Shown here: positions 33,217-42,407 of the stretch, in pieces
Position numbering within the stretch: the stretch's first letter is position 1
Layout of the letters: every line of letters starts with the position of its first letter
NCBI GenBank assembly: GCA_017307855.1
Contig: JAFKGD010000004.1
Span: forward strand, 186,001 to 250,000
Source: Burkholderiales bacterium
GTDB lineage: Bacteria; Pseudomonadota; Gammaproteobacteria; Burkholderiales; Burkholderiaceae_C
Direction of reading: 5' to 3'
DNA: 64,000 bases
Notes under the pieces: model-generated
Seen by the model: the letters and a program-made list of their open reading frames with translations, nothing else
Databases searched by the model: none
Told to the model about the DNA's origin: nothing
Translations under genes and position numbers: made by a program

Positions 33217-34011
33217 TCAGAAGCCGGCGAGCACCGAACCCTTGAACTCGGTCTGGATGAAGCTCTTCACCTCGGCCGACTGGTAGGCCTTGACCAGCTT
33301 GGCCACCCAGGGCTTGTCCTTGTCCTGGTCACGCACGGCGATCAGGTTGACGTAGGGGCTCTTGGCGTTTTCCTGCGCGATGGCATCCTTACCGGGGTTG
33401 AGGCCGGCCGACAGCGCGAAGTTGGTGTTGATCGCGGCGGCGTCCAGGTCGTCGAGCGTGCGCGGCAGCTGGGCGGCATCCACTTCCACGAAGCGGATCT
33501 TCTTGGGGTTGTCGATCACGTCGAGCGGCGTGGCCTTCAGGCCGGCTTCGGGCTTGAGCTTGATGAGGCCCTTGTCCTGGAACACCAGCAGCACGCGGCC
33601 GCCGTTGGTGGGGTCGTTGGGGATGCCGACGCGCGCGCCTTCCTTCAGATCCTTCAGGTCCTTGACCTTCTTCGAGTAGATGCCGATGGGGAAGTTGACG
33701 GTGTAGCCCACCGCGCTGATCTTGTAGCCGCGGTCCTTCACCTGCGCGTCGAGGTAGGGCTTGTGCTGGTAGCTGTTGGCGTCCAGGTCGCCGGCGGCGA
33801 GCGCGGCGTTGGGCTGCACGTAGTCGGAGAACTCGACGATCTGGATCTTCAGGCCGTCCTTCTCGGCGACCTTCTTCACCTGCTCGAAGATCTGCGCGTG
33901 CGGGCCGGCGGTCACACCGATCTTGAGCGGCTTGTCCTGCGCGAGCAGCGGTCCGATGGCTAATGCAGCGGCCACGGCGATGGCGGTATGCAGCAGGGCA
34001 CGTTTGTTCAC
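33217..34011 (-). CDS. metQ: MetQ-family methionine-binding protein, stand-alone copy
   Basis: This 264-residue periplasmic receptor of the MetNIQ D/L-methionine importer is of NlpA type. The signal peptide ends near residue 25 (LAIGPLLAQD) and has no lipobox cysteine, so it is probably soluble. Family blocks are IGVTAGPHAQIFEQV, VEFSDYVQPNAALAAGDLDA and GARVGIPNDPTNGGRVLLV. A second MetQ with its MetNI partners lies at 36022-38650; this copy has no transporter genes of its own and may share them with a different ligand preference. A motif 55 bp upstream is shared with the peroxiredoxin operon. Confidence 0.93.
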   Translation of the reverse strand: MNKRALLHTAIAVAAALAIGPLLAQDKPLKIGVTAGPHAQIFEQVKKVAEKDGLKIQIVEFSDYVQPNAALAAGDLDANSYQHKPYLDAQVKDRGYKISAVGYTVNFPIGIYSKKVKDLKDLKEGARVGIPNDPTNGGRVLLVFQDKGLIKLKPEAGLKATPLDVIDNPKKIRFVEVDAAQLPRTLDDLDAAAINTNFALSAGLNPGKDAIAQENAKSPYVNLIAVRDQDKDKPWVAKLVKAYQSAEVKSFIQTEFKGSVLAGF

Positions 34012-34065
34012 GGAAATACCTTTCGATGGATAAGTGCCGTGATGCTAGAAGGAGCGCCTCATTTC

Positions 34066-34080
34066 ACCAACGAATACGTT
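34066..34080 (-). promoter_or_regulatory. Candidate sulfur-responsive upstream motif of metQ
   Basis: On the minus strand it reads AACGTATTCGTTGGT, 55 bp from the metQ start at 34011. It matches 14 of 15 bases of the motif at 2986-3000 at nearly the same spacing. Weaker similar strings (TTATTGGTT, TTATTGTTT) occur upstream of sbp2 and metN. The binding protein is not known. Confidence 0.4.
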
Positions 34081-34141
34081 TTCATTTCCTCGGAACTTTT
34101 GCCTATAAGGCAGGCAGCGGCTTGAACGCTGCGCATCCAAC

Positions 34142-34780
34142 TCACTGCCGCCAGCCCGGCAGCGTGAAGCCCAGCCACAGCGATCCCATTCGCAACGCAG
34201 ACGTCACCACGGCCGCCAGCAGCAGCACCGTGAGTTCGGCCGCACCTGCCGCGTGCGCGCCCACCGCCACCCAGCCGCCGATGAACGCGCACACCGCATA
34301 GGGCCGGCGGTCGCGGAAGAGGCTGGGAATTTCGTTGCAGACGATGTCGCGCAACACGCCGCCGAAGGTGGCGGTGACCACGCCCAGCAGCACGGCCACC
34401 AGCAGCGGCATGTCCTGCGCCAGCGCCAGTTGCGTGCCGGTGGCGGTGAACAGGCCCAGGCCCAGTGCGTCGGGCCATTGCATGGCGCGTTCGGTGGGCT
34501 CGATGTGGCGGCTGCTCATGAACAGCATCGCTGCGCTGCACAGCGCGAGCAGAACCCACAGCCACGCGTGGTGCTCCACCCAGAAGAATGGCCGGCGATC
34601 CAGCAGGATGTCGCGCAGCGTGCCGCCGCCGAAGGCGGTGAGGCCGGCGACCACGAAGGCGCCGACCACGTCGAGCTGCTTGCGCGCGGCGGCCATCAGC
34701 CCCGACATGGCGAAGGCGATCACGGCAGCGGCTTCGACGCCGGTCTGCACGATCTCGATGACGTGGGAGGACGAGAGCAT
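34142..34780 (-). CDS. TRIC-type cation channel/UPF0126 membrane protein
   Basis: This 212-residue inner-membrane protein has about seven hydrophobic segments built from two repeated modules. Each module carries the family's glycine-rich signature: LTAFGGGTLRDILLDRRPFF and ATFGGVLRDIVCNEIPSLF. Bacterial members are homotrimeric cation channels related to animal TRIC channels (YadS/YicG family). The start was taken at the ATG ending at 34780, which leaves the first membrane segment intact. It is followed by metQ and preceded by the HD-like/TPR gene on the same strand; functional links are not evident. Confidence 0.92.
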   Translation of the reverse strand: MLSSSHVIEIVQTGVEAAAVIAFAMSGLMAAARKQLDVVGAFVVAGLTAFGGGTLRDILLDRRPFFWVEHHAWLWVLLALCSAAMLFMSSRHIEPTERAMQWPDALGLGLFTATGTQLALAQDMPLLVAVLLGVVTATFGGVLRDIVCNEIPSLFRDRRPYAVCAFIGGWVAVGAHAAGAAELTVLLLAAVVTSALRMGSLWLGFTLPGWRQ

Positions 34781-34805
34781 GGCGGTGTGCGGTGGCCCCG
34801 GCCCG

Positions 34806-35906
34806 TCAGCCGCGCAACGCGAGGTTGTTGAGCTTGTCCAGCCGCTCGGGCCAGCTGTCCTGCGTGGCCGATTGCAGCAGGATGCGCGTCCAGGCCACCC
34901 ACGCGTCCCACTGCACGCGCTTGTCCCAGGCGTTGCCCCACTGGCTGAAGAGCTGCAGCGCGCTTTCGGCGGCGATGCGCGCGTCGCCCAAGCGGCCGGC
35001 CGAGAGATACAGCTGGGCCAGCACCATCTGCGGCTCGCCCACCCACGGGTTGTGGCGCACGGCCTGCTCCAGCACGGCAATGGCGGCATCGGTCTGCACC
35101 AGCGGCTGGTCCTGCTGGATGACGGACCAGTAGAGCGACGTGGCCGCCGCTTCGTCGGCTTCGGCCAGTACCTGCGTGCAAGCCGCGAACACGGGCGGCA
35201 GCGGCAGCACGGCGCGCAGTGCGGGGTGCTGCAGCGCCCGGCCCATGGCCGAGATCTGGGCCACCATGCGGCTGCTGGGCCGCATGGGGCCGGGCCAGAG
35301 CGAGGCCATCCAGTGCACCGTCTGCCTGCGCTGCTCCACGTTCGGGAAGCCCGCGAAGATGTCTTCCTGCCAGCTGAACCACTGCTCGATGGTGTCGGCC
35401 ATGCTCACCACGATGAAGGCCGCCACCTCGTACGCGCCCAGGTGCACGGTGCCCTGCCCCTGGCCGATGCGGTCGATGGTCATGCCGCCGTCGGTGTCGA
35501 TCTGCCCGGCCAGCACGCGCTGGGTGAACTGCACGCGGCTGGCGGTGCAGAAGGTGTAGACCAGTTGCTCGGCACCCTCGCCCACCAGCTCGCGCAGCCG
35601 GCCGCGCTCGCTGCCGGCGTCGAACTTCACCAGATCGACGAAGGCGTTGCCGTAGACGCTGTGCAGCAGACCCAGCAGGCGCACGTCGCGCGGCTGGCCC
35701 CATTGCGCCAGCGAGCGTGCCACGCCCACCAGGTGGTGGCGGAAGGTGCCGGCCTTGTGCCAGTCCTGCCCCACGCCGCGTGCCAGCACCACGGGCAGCA
35801 CGGGCGCCAGGTCGGCATCGCCCTTGAGCCAGTCTTCGTTGAGCAGCGTCTGGGCGCGCTGGAACAGCGCCGCGTCGAAGGCGTGGAACGGCAGGGGTGA
35901 GGTCAT
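34806..35906 (-). CDS. HD-like (DUF6817-type) and TPR protein
   Basis: This 366-residue soluble protein has two parts. Residues about 40-180 resemble an HD-type or DUF6817 domain: FRHHLVGVARSLAQWGQPRD, then LLGLLHSVYGNAFVD with the His-rich pattern, then AYEVAAFIVVSMADTIEQW. Residues about 270-360 are TPR-like (AIAVLEQAVRHNPWVGEPQM, then LAQLYLSAGRLGDARIAAES). HD-like domains often bind metal and hydrolyse phosphoesters, but catalytic function is not assured here. The start is the ATG ending at 35906; an ATG eight codons upstream is possible. It is probably co-transcribed with the channel gene. Confidence 0.72.
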   Translation of the reverse strand: MTSPLPFHAFDAALFQRAQTLLNEDWLKGDADLAPVLPVVLARGVGQDWHKAGTFRHHLVGVARSLAQWGQPRDVRLLGLLHSVYGNAFVDLVKFDAGSERGRLRELVGEGAEQLVYTFCTASRVQFTQRVLAGQIDTDGGMTIDRIGQGQGTVHLGAYEVAAFIVVSMADTIEQWFSWQEDIFAGFPNVEQRRQTVHWMASLWPGPMRPSSRMVAQISAMGRALQHPALRAVLPLPPVFAACTQVLAEADEAAATSLYWSVIQQDQPLVQTDAAIAVLEQAVRHNPWVGEPQMVLAQLYLSAGRLGDARIAAESALQLFSQWGNAWDKRVQWDAWVAWTRILLQSATQDSWPERLDKLNNLALRG

Positions 35907-36021
35907 GGCGGTATCCGTCGGTTCTGGCATGGGATGGCAGCCCGCGAGTATCGCCCGGCGCGCCCGCGGGGCGGCTCCGGGTCTGCCCGGCCGCGCGCGG
36001 GCGGCCCGGGCGGCGCCTGGC

Positions 36022-36834
36022 TTACCAGGCGACTGTGTAAGCGCCCTTGAAGGTGGTGTCGACGAACTGCTTCACCTCGGGCGACTGGTAGGCCTTCACG
36101 AAGGCCAGCAGGTCGGCGTCTTTTTCGTGGCCGGCGCGCGTGGCGATCACCACGGTCACGTAGGGCGTGTTGGGGTTCTCGAGCGCCAGCGAGTCGCCGG
36201 TGGGCGAAAGGCCGGCGGCCACGGCATAGCTGCTGTTGACGGCGGCGGCGTCCAGGTCGCCCAGGGCGCGCGGCAGTTGCGCGGCTTCGAGCTCGATGAA
36301 GCGCAGCTTCTTCGGGTTGGCCGTGATGTCGAGCACCGAGGCGCGCGTGCCCGCCCCGCCCTTGAGCTGGATCAGGCCCTGCTCGGCCAGCACCAGCAAC
36401 GCGCGCGAACCGTTGGTCGGGTCGTTGGGGATGCCCACGCGTGCACCGTCGGCCAGGTCGGCGAGCTTCTTCACCTTCTTCGAGTACACGCCCATCTGCT
36501 GGCGCACGGCGGGTGCCACGGGCACGAGCTTGTAGCCACGGTCCTTGTTCTGCGCTTCGAGGAAGGGCACGTGCTGGTAGATGTTGGCGTCGAGCTGGCT
36601 GGAGGCCAGCGCGGCATTGGGCTGGATGAAGTCGCTGAACTCGACCAGCTTGACCTTCAGGCCGTTCTTCTCGGCCACGCGCTTGGCCACTTCGGCGATC
36701 TGCGCGTGCGGGCCGGCGGTCACGCCGATGGTGACTTCCTTGTCGGCGGCGATGGCCGTGAGCGGGAAGGCCGCGGCCAGTGCGGCGGCCACGGTGGCCT
36801 GCAGCAGCAGGCGGCGGGGAATGGCGATGGTCAT
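36022..36834 (-). CDS. metQ: MetQ methionine-binding protein of the metNIQ operon
   Basis: This 270-residue periplasmic methionine receptor is the third gene of metN-metI-metQ. The signal peptide ends near AAFPLTAIAAD and carries paired arginines (PRRLLLQA). There is no lipobox cysteine. Family blocks are IGVTAGPHAQIAEVAKRV, VEFSDFIQPNAALASSQLDA and GARVGIPNDPTNGSRALLV. It is highly similar in plan to the copy at 33217-34011, with identical IGVTAGPHAQI and GARVGIPNDPTNG segments. It starts 40 bp after metI ends. Confidence 0.94.
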   Translation of the reverse strand: MTIAIPRRLLLQATVAAALAAAFPLTAIAADKEVTIGVTAGPHAQIAEVAKRVAEKNGLKVKLVEFSDFIQPNAALASSQLDANIYQHVPFLEAQNKDRGYKLVPVAPAVRQQMGVYSKKVKKLADLADGARVGIPNDPTNGSRALLVLAEQGLIQLKGGAGTRASVLDITANPKKLRFIELEAAQLPRALGDLDAAAVNSSYAVAAGLSPTGDSLALENPNTPYVTVVIATRAGHEKDADLLAFVKAYQSPEVKQFVDTTFKGAYTVAW

Positions 36835-36874
36835 GGGTGAGTCCTCCAGGGGAATGGAAAAAAACGGAATCGGG

Positions 36875-37540
36875 TCAGCGGTGCGACAGGCGGCGCACCG
36901 CCCAGTCGCCCAGGCTCTGCACGGCCTGCACGAAGAAGATCAGCACCACCACCACGGCCAGCATCACGTCCGGCAGGAAGCGTTGATAGCCGTAGCGGAT
37001 GCCCAGGTCGCCCAGGCCGCCGCCGCCGATGGCGCCGGCCATGGCCGAGTAGCCGGTCAGGCTGACGAAGGTGATGGTCAGGCCCGCGACGATGCCGGGC
37101 AGCGCCTCGGGCAGCAGCACCTTCCAGACGATCTGGCCGGTGGTCGCGCCCATGGCCTGGGCGGCTTCGACGAGGCCGCTGTCCACCTCGCGCAGCGAGG
37201 CTTCGACCAGGCGCGCCACGAAGGGCGCGGCCGCGATGGTCAGCGGCACGATGGCCGCTGCCGTACCGATGGACGAGCCCGCCAGCAACCGCGTGAACGG
37301 GATGATGGCCACCAGCAGGATGATGAAAGGCGTGGAGCGCACGGCGTTGACGATCCAGCCGACGATGCGGTTGGCCGCCGCGTTCTGCAGCACGCCGCCG
37401 TGGTCGGTGAGGCGCAGGAACACGCCCAGCGGAATGCCCAGCAGCGCACCCAGCACGCCCGACACGCCCACCATCACCAGCGTTTCCCACAGCGAGAGGG
37501 CGAACAGCTCCAGCAGGGCCTGCGAAAAATTCTCGAACAT
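36875..37540 (-). CDS. metI: MetI methionine ABC transporter permease
   Basis: This 221-residue permease of the D/L-methionine importer has five predicted membrane segments, starting LLELFALSLWETLVMVGVSG. The coupling-helix EAA motif is SGLVEAAQAMGATTGQIVWK, which contacts MetN. The IGGGGLGDLGIRYGYQRF segment near the end is a MetI hallmark. It begins 3 bp after the metN stop, so the genes are tightly coupled. Length matches the family. It works as a homodimer with two MetN subunits. Confidence 0.96.
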   Translation of the reverse strand: MFENFSQALLELFALSLWETLVMVGVSGVLGALLGIPLGVFLRLTDHGGVLQNAAANRIVGWIVNAVRSTPFIILLVAIIPFTRLLAGSSIGTAAAIVPLTIAAAPFVARLVEASLREVDSGLVEAAQAMGATTGQIVWKVLLPEALPGIVAGLTITFVSLTGYSAMAGAIGGGGLGDLGIRYGYQRFLPDVMLAVVVVLIFFVQAVQSLGDWAVRRLSHR

Positions 37541-37543
37541 GGC

Positions 37544-38650
37544 TCAGGCCTCCACGGGGGTGTTGTCGGTGCCAGCCGCGGCGAACGCACGTTGGGCGGT
37601 GGTTTGCGGCGCGATCTCGGTCACGGCCACGCCGCGTGCGCGCAGCGCGGCCACTGCGTCGTCCACCTGCGCATCGCTGCCCGTGGCCAGCACGGCCAGC
37701 GAGCCGAAGGCCTGGCCCTGGATCTCGTCGATCTGCCCGTGCAGGATGGACAGCTGCACGCCGTGGTCGGACACCAGGCGCGACAGGATGGGCTGGTAGG
37801 CGCTCTCGCCCGCGTACGACAGGCGCAGCAGCCGGCCCGCCGGCAGCCCGCCGGTGGAGGCGGCGCCCTGCAGCGCCTGCACGTGCGCGAGCACGCTGGC
37901 CGGCAGTTCCTGCGGCACGATCTCGTCGATCAGGCTGCGCGTGATGGCCTCACGCGGACGCGTGAACACGTCCACCACGGCGCCCTCTTCCACGATGCGG
38001 CCGGCGTCGATCACGGCCACGCGATCGGCCACCTGCTTGATCACCTGCATCTGGTGCGTGATCAGCACGATGGTCAGGCCCAGCTCGCGGTTGATCTGGC
38101 GCAGCAGCGCGAGGATCGAGCGCGTCGTCTCGGGGTCGAGCGCCGAGGTGGCCTCGTCCGACAGCAGCACGCGCGGCCGGTTGGCCAGCGCGCGTGCGAT
38201 GCCCACGCGCTGCTTCTGGCCACCGCTGATCTGCGCCGGGTAGCGGTCGGCCAGCGCGCCCAGGCCCACCAGGTCGAGCAGCGGCGTCACGCGCGCGCGG
38301 ATCTCCGCTTCGGGCAGGCCCGCCAGCTCCAGCGGCAGCGCCACGTTGCCGTACACGGTGCGCGACGACAGCAGGTTGAAGTGCTGGAAGATCATGCCGA
38401 TGCCCTGACGCGCGGTGCGCAGGTCGGCATCGGAGAGCGCGGTGAGCTCGCGCCCGTCCACGTGCACGCTGCCCGCGGTGGGGCGGTTCAGCAGGTTGAT
38501 GACCCGCACCAGCGAACTCTTGCCCGCGCCGCTCTTGCCGATGATGCCGAACACCTCACCCGGCGCGATGCGCAGGTCGATGCCCTTGAGCGCTTCCACC
38601 GGGCCGCGCTGGCCCCGGTAGGTGAGCGCGATGCCCTTGAGTTCGATCAT
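37544..38650 (-). CDS. metN: MetN methionine ABC transporter ATPase
   Basis: This 368-residue ATPase of the methionine importer has Walker [21 protein letters not shown]-loop MIFQHFN, signature [19 protein letters not shown] and Walker [12 protein letters not shown]. The C-terminal 100 residues form the NIL/ACT domain that senses intracellular methionine and shuts transport ([20 protein letters not shown]). The start was set at the ATG ending at 38650 ([13 protein letters not shown]); the frame is open further upstream. It is first in metNIQ, with a 312-bp upstream gap holding its promoter. Confidence 0.95.
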   Translation of the reverse strand: MIELKGIALTYRGQRGPVEALKGIDLRIAPGEVFGIIGKSGAGKSSLVRVINLLNRPTAGSVHVDGRELTALSDADLRTARQGIGMIFQHFNLLSSRTVYGNVALPLELAGLPEAEIRARVTPLLDLVGLGALADRYPAQISGGQKQRVGIARALANRPRVLLSDEATSALDPETTRSILALLRQINRELGLTIVLITHQMQVIKQVADRVAVIDAGRIVEEGAVVDVFTRPREAITRSLIDEIVPQELPASVLAHVQALQGAASTGGLPAGRLLRLSYAGESAYQPILSRLVSDHGVQLSILHGQIDEIQGQAFGSLAVLATGSDAQVDDAVAALRARGVAVTEIAPQTTAQRAFAAAGTDNTPVEA

Positions 38651-38962
38651 GAAAACAGGGCCCGGCCGTGTGAGCCGGGCTTCCGAAACGAAAGCCCGCG
38701 ATGCTACGGCCAAATCGTTAGATGCTTAAACAATAAGAAATTCTGAGGAAAGCACGAGCCGGAATAAACGCAGGCATCGCGCGCGGGCGCTCAGACGCGA
38801 AGGCAACCGCCAGCGGCGGTAACTGCGGCACGCCCAGGCAGGGTCTTGCGACGAGTCCCCATGCGCGCGCCGTGGCCGCGATCACGATCCGGGCCCGCGA
38901 CGACAACCTGGGACCTTCAGGCGAGGGCGAAGAGAGGGCAGGCGCAGTCATGGGGCCAGCCT
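38651..38962. other. Upstream region of metNIQ, no gene
   Basis: This gap between the metN start and the sbp2 stop contains no gene I would support. It should hold the metNIQ promoter. On the minus strand TTTCTTATTGTTTAAGC at 38724-38740, about 80 bp from metN, is AT-rich in GC-rich DNA and resembles TTATTGGTT upstream of sbp2, so it may belong to a sulfur-control element. I see no SAM or methionine riboswitch here. Confidence 0.45.
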
Positions 38963-39979
38963 TCACTTGCGCGTGTAGATCTGATCGAAGCTGCCGCCGT
39001 CGGCGAAGTGCTCCTTGTCGGCCTTGGCCCAGCCGCCGAACGCCTGGTCGATGGTGAACAGGTTCACCTTGGCGAACTGCCTGGCGTACTTGTCGATGGC
39101 TTTCTTGGACACGGCCGGGCGGTAGAAATTCTTGCCCGCGATGTCCTGGCCTTCTTCGGAGTACAGGTATTCGAGGTACGCCGTGGCGACGGCACGCGTG
39201 CCCTTCCTGTCGACCACCTTGTCGACCACGGCCACGGCGGGCTCGGCCAGGATGGAGAGCGAGGGCGCGACGATGTCGAACTTGGCGCCGAATTCCTTTT
39301 CCAGCAGGAAGGCTTCGTTCTCCCAGGCCAGCAGCACGTCGCCCTGCGCGCGCTGCGCGAAGGTGATGGTGGAGCCGCGCGCGCCGGTGTCCAGGATGGG
39401 CACGTTGCCGTAGAGCTTGGCGACGAATTCCTTGGCCTTGGCATCGCTGCCGTACTTGCGCTTGGCGAATTCCCAGGCGGCCAGGTAGTTCCAGCGGGCG
39501 CCGCCCGACGTCTTGGGGTTGGGCGTGATGACGGAGACGCCGGGCTTGATCAGGTCGTCCCAGTCCTTGATGCCCTTGGGGTTGCCCTGGCGCACTGCGA
39601 ACACGATGGTCGAGGTGTAGGGCGACGCGTTGTGCGGCAGCTTCTTCTGCCAGTCGGCGGACAGCAGGTTGCCGTTTTTGACCAGCGCGTCGGTGTCGCC
39701 GGCCAGGGCCAGCGTGGCCACGTCGGCTTCCAGGCCATCGATGATGGAGCGGGCCTGCTTGCCCGAGCCGCCATGCGATTGCTTGATCGTCACGTCCACA
39801 CCCGTCTTCGCCTTATAGGCCTTGATGAAGGCCTGGTTGAACTCGACGTAGAGCTCGCGCGTCGGGTCGTACGACACGTTGAGCAGCTCGACCTTCTGCT
39901 GCGCGAAAGCAGGGAACGCCAGAGCCCCCAGCAGGGCGGCGGCCACGGGAATCTTGATAAAGTCGCGACGAACAGTCAT
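38963..39979 (-). CDS. sbp: Second periplasmic sulfate-binding protein Sbp
   Basis: This 338-residue sulfate/thiosulfate receptor is paralogous to the one at 708-1703. The signal has a twin-arginine-like start (TVRRDFIK) and a hydrophobic stretch ending LAFPAFAQQ. Family blocks are [40 protein letters not shown] and [20 protein letters not shown]. No permease genes are adjacent, so it presumably feeds the CysTWA complex or favours another oxyanion. Upstream at 40038-40060 is a GGAAC/GTTCC dyad and the string TTATTGGTT, candidates for a sulfur regulator. It is divergent from yggX. Confidence 0.94.
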   Translation of the reverse strand: MTVRRDFIKIPVAAALLGALAFPAFAQQKVELLNVSYDPTRELYVEFNQAFIKAYKAKTGVDVTIKQSHGGSGKQARSIIDGLEADVATLALAGDTDALVKNGNLLSADWQKKLPHNASPYTSTIVFAVRQGNPKGIKDWDDLIKPGVSVITPNPKTSGGARWNYLAAWEFAKRKYGSDAKAKEFVAKLYGNVPILDTGARGSTITFAQRAQGDVLLAWENEAFLLEKEFGAKFDIVAPSLSILAEPAVAVVDKVVDRKGTRAVATAYLEYLYSEEGQDIAGKNFYRPAVSKKAIDKYARQFAKVNLFTIDQAFGGWAKADKEHFADGGSFDQIYTRK

Positions 39980-40118
39980 TTGAGAATCTCTCGGGTTGAG
40001 TGGATGGGAAGGATTCTGCGAACCGCCCCACCAAACTGGAACCAATAAGATTTCAGTTCCATATATCCAAAACATCTCAGCCCTGATTCACCACCCCCGC
40101 ACACAAGAGGCACACCCC

Positions 40119-40403
40119 ATGGCGCGCACCATCCAATGCATCAAGCTCGGCAAGGAAGCCGAAGGACTCGACTTCCCCCCCTACCCCGGCGAGCTGGGCA
40201 AGCGCCTGTACGACAGTGTGAGCAAGGAAGCCTGGGCCGCCTGGATGAAGCAGCAGACCATGCTGGTCAACGAGAACCGCCTCAACCTGGCCGATCAACG
40301 CGCCCGTGAGTACCTGCGCCGCCAGATGGAAAAGCACTTCTTCGAAGGCGGCGCAGACCAGGCCGCCGGCTTCGTGCCGCCCACGCCCGGCACGGCCGGC
40401 TGA
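40119..40403 (+). CDS. yggX: Fe(II)-trafficking/oxidative damage protection protein YggX
   Basis: This 94-residue protein is of the YggX family, implicated in keeping Fe(II) available for Fe-S cluster repair and resisting superoxide. It begins [20 protein letters not shown] with the conserved Cys7, then [20 protein letters not shown] and [20 protein letters not shown]. Length is typical. The frame is open upstream, but the ATG at 40119 is the family start. It is divergent from sbp2 and followed 57 bp later by mnmC. Position among sulfur-reduction genes rich in Fe-S proteins is suggestive only. Confidence 0.95.
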   Translation: MARTIQCIKLGKEAEGLDFPPYPGELGKRLYDSVSKEAWAAWMKQQTMLVNENRLNLADQRAREYLRRQMEKHFFEGGADQAAGFVPPTPGTAG

Positions 40404-40460
40404 ACGCGCGGGCCGGGCTCATTTGCCCGGCGCTTCCACCGTCCTCTCCCTTCGCCCCCC

Positions 40461-42407
40461 ATGAGCACGCGCGATCCCACCGGCCCGGCGGGACCGGTGC
40501 ACTGGTCCGCCGACGGACGCGCCTCGTCGCCGCGCTATGGCGACTTCTATACCTCCGAAGCCGGCGCCCTGGCGCAGGCGCGCCATGTCTTCCTGCACGG
40601 CAACGGCCTGCCCGGCCGCTGGCAGGCACGCGCGCGCTTCACCGTGCTGGAAACCGGCTTCGGCCTGGGCCTGAACTTCCTGGCCACGTGGCAGGCCTGG
40701 CACGACGACCCGGCGCGCTGCACGCGGCTGGACTACGTGGCCATCGAGGCGCATCCCGTATCGGCGGACGACATCGCCCGGGCCGTGGCCGCATCGCCCG
40801 AGCAGGCGCCCCTCGCGCCGCTGGCGCGGCAACTGATCGCGCGCCATCCGCTCCCCCTGCCCGGCCTGCACCGCATCGAATTCGTGCATGCCGACGGTCC
40901 GCAGGCCGGCGTGCTGGCGCTGACCCTGGCCATCGGCGACGCGCCCGCGCTGCTGCGCGAATTGCACCTGTCGGCGGATGCCGTGTACCTCGACGGCTTC
41001 TCGCCCGCGCGCAACCCCGACATGTGGTCGCCCGCGCTGCTCAAGAGCGTGGCGCGGCTGATGCGCGAGGGCGGCACCGCGGCCACCTGGACGATCGCGG
41101 CCGCCGTGCGGCATGGCCTGGCGCAGGCCGGCTTCGTGGTCGAACGCGCGCCCGGCCTGCCGCCCAAGCGCGACGCGTTGCGCGCACGCTATGCGCCGGC
41201 CTGGGCGCGACCTGCCAGCTGGCCCGTTCATGAGGCGCGCTCCGATGCGCCCGGCGAGCGCCACGCCCTGGTGATCGGCGCCGGGCTGGCCGGCGCGGCC
41301 ACCGCGCGCGCTCTGCGGGCACGGGGGTGGCACGTCACCGTCGTCGATGCCACGGGCCCGGCGGCCGGCGCGTCAGGCCTGCCGGCCGGACTCATGGTGC
41401 CGCACGTGTCGCCCGACGATGCGCCGATGTCCCGCCTCACACGCGCCGGTGCCGCGCTGCTGCGCGACTGGATCGGGCAGGACAGCCTGCCCGCGCGCCA
41501 CTGGCGCGAGGCCGGCGTGCTGCAGCAGGTGGACGACGCCCACCGGGCGCGCGCGCCCGCCGCCTGGGATGAACTGGATCTGCCGACGCGCCTGTTCGAA
41601 CTGCGCGAGGCGCGGCCCGGCCAGCCGGCGCGCTACTTCCCCGGCGGCGTCGCCATCGAAGGCGGCGCGCTGGTGCGCCACTGGCTGGCGGCCGAGGGCG
41701 TCACACCGTGCTGGGGCCGCGCGGTGGCGTCGCTCACGCGCCGGGAAGACGGCTGGGCCGCGCTCGACCCGCACGCGGTGGTGATCGCGCAGGCGCCCGT
41801 GGCCATCGTCGCCACCGCGCTCGCGAGCCTGCCACTCGCCACGCCGGGCGATCCGTCCACCTCCGGCGTGCTGCGCGCGGTGCGCGGCCAGATCACGCTG
41901 GGCCGCACGCCGCTGCCGCCGGCCGACGCACCGCCCCACGCGCTCAGCGGCCACGGCCACTTCATCGCGGCGCTGAACGAGGACGCCGGATGGCCCTGGC
42001 TGGTGGGCGCGAGCTTCGAGCGAGGCGAGGCCACGCCCGAGGCCAGCGCCGCCGCGCATGCGGGCAACCTCGACAAGTTCCGGCAGCTGGCGCCGGCGCT
42101 CGCGCGTCAGGTGGAAGGCGACTTCGATCCCGCCGTGGCGCGCGCCTGGGTGCAGGTGCGCTGCGCCTCGCCCGACCGGCTGCCGCTGGTGGGGCCGGTG
42201 CCGGGTCGCCCGGGCCTGCACATGCTGGCCGCGCTGGGCTCGCGGGGGCTCAGCCTGGCGGCGGTCTGCGCGGAACTGCTGGCCAGCCAGATCGACGGCG
42301 ATCCGTGGCCGGTGGAAGAACGGCTGGCGCGGGCGCTGGCGCCCGCACGCTTCATTGCGGATCCGGCGGCGGCAAGGCCTGGCGCCGAGACTTCGGCACG
42401 CGCGTGA
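40461..42407 (+). CDS. mnmC: MnmC bifunctional tRNA mnm5s2U34 enzyme
   Basis: This 648-residue bifunctional enzyme completes the mnm5s2U modification at tRNA position 34. The N-terminal methyltransferase MnmC2 (residues 1-240) has the SAM loop FTVLETGFGLGLNFLATWQA and the catalytic VYLDGFSPARNPDMWSP. The C-terminal FAD oxidase MnmC1 (from about 265) has the Rossmann loop LVIGAGLAGAATARALRARG and the terminal GLHMLAALGSRGLSLA. Length is normal. Its last 56 bp overlap the convergent response-regulator-like gene. Signal and context fit a housekeeping gene. Confidence 0.95.
   Translation: MSTRDPTGPAGPVHWSADGRASSPRYGDFYTSEAGALAQARHVFLHGNGLPGRWQARARFTVLETGFGLGLNFLATWQAWHDDPARCTRLDYVAIEAHPVSADDIARAVAASPEQAPLAPLARQLIARHPLPLPGLHRIEFVHADGPQAGVLALTLAIGDAPALLRELHLSADAVYLDGFSPARNPDMWSPALLKSVARLMREGGTAATWTIAAAVRHGLAQAGFVVERAPGLPPKRDALRARYAPAWARPASWPVHEARSDAPGERHALVIGAGLAGAATARALRARGWHVTVVDATGPAAGASGLPAGLMVPHVSPDDAPMSRLTRAGAALLRDWIGQDSLPARHWREAGVLQQVDDAHRARAPAAWDELDLPTRLFELREARPGQPARYFPGGVAIEGGALVRHWLAAEGVTPCWGRAVASLTRREDGWAALDPHAVVIAQAPVAIVATALASLPLATPGDPSTSGVLRAVRGQITLGRTPLPPADAPPHALSGHGHFIAALNEDAGWPWLVGASFERGEATPEASAAAHAGNLDKFRQLAPALARQVEGDFDPAVARAWVQVRCASPDRLPLVGPVPGRPGLHMLAALGSRGLSLAAVCAELLASQIDGDPWPVEERLARALAPARFIADPAAARPGAETSARA

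Noticed and set aside
38651-38962. SAM riboswitch upstream of metNIQ
   Set aside because: No SAM-I, SAM-II or SAM/SAH core sequences were visible in the 312-bp gap.
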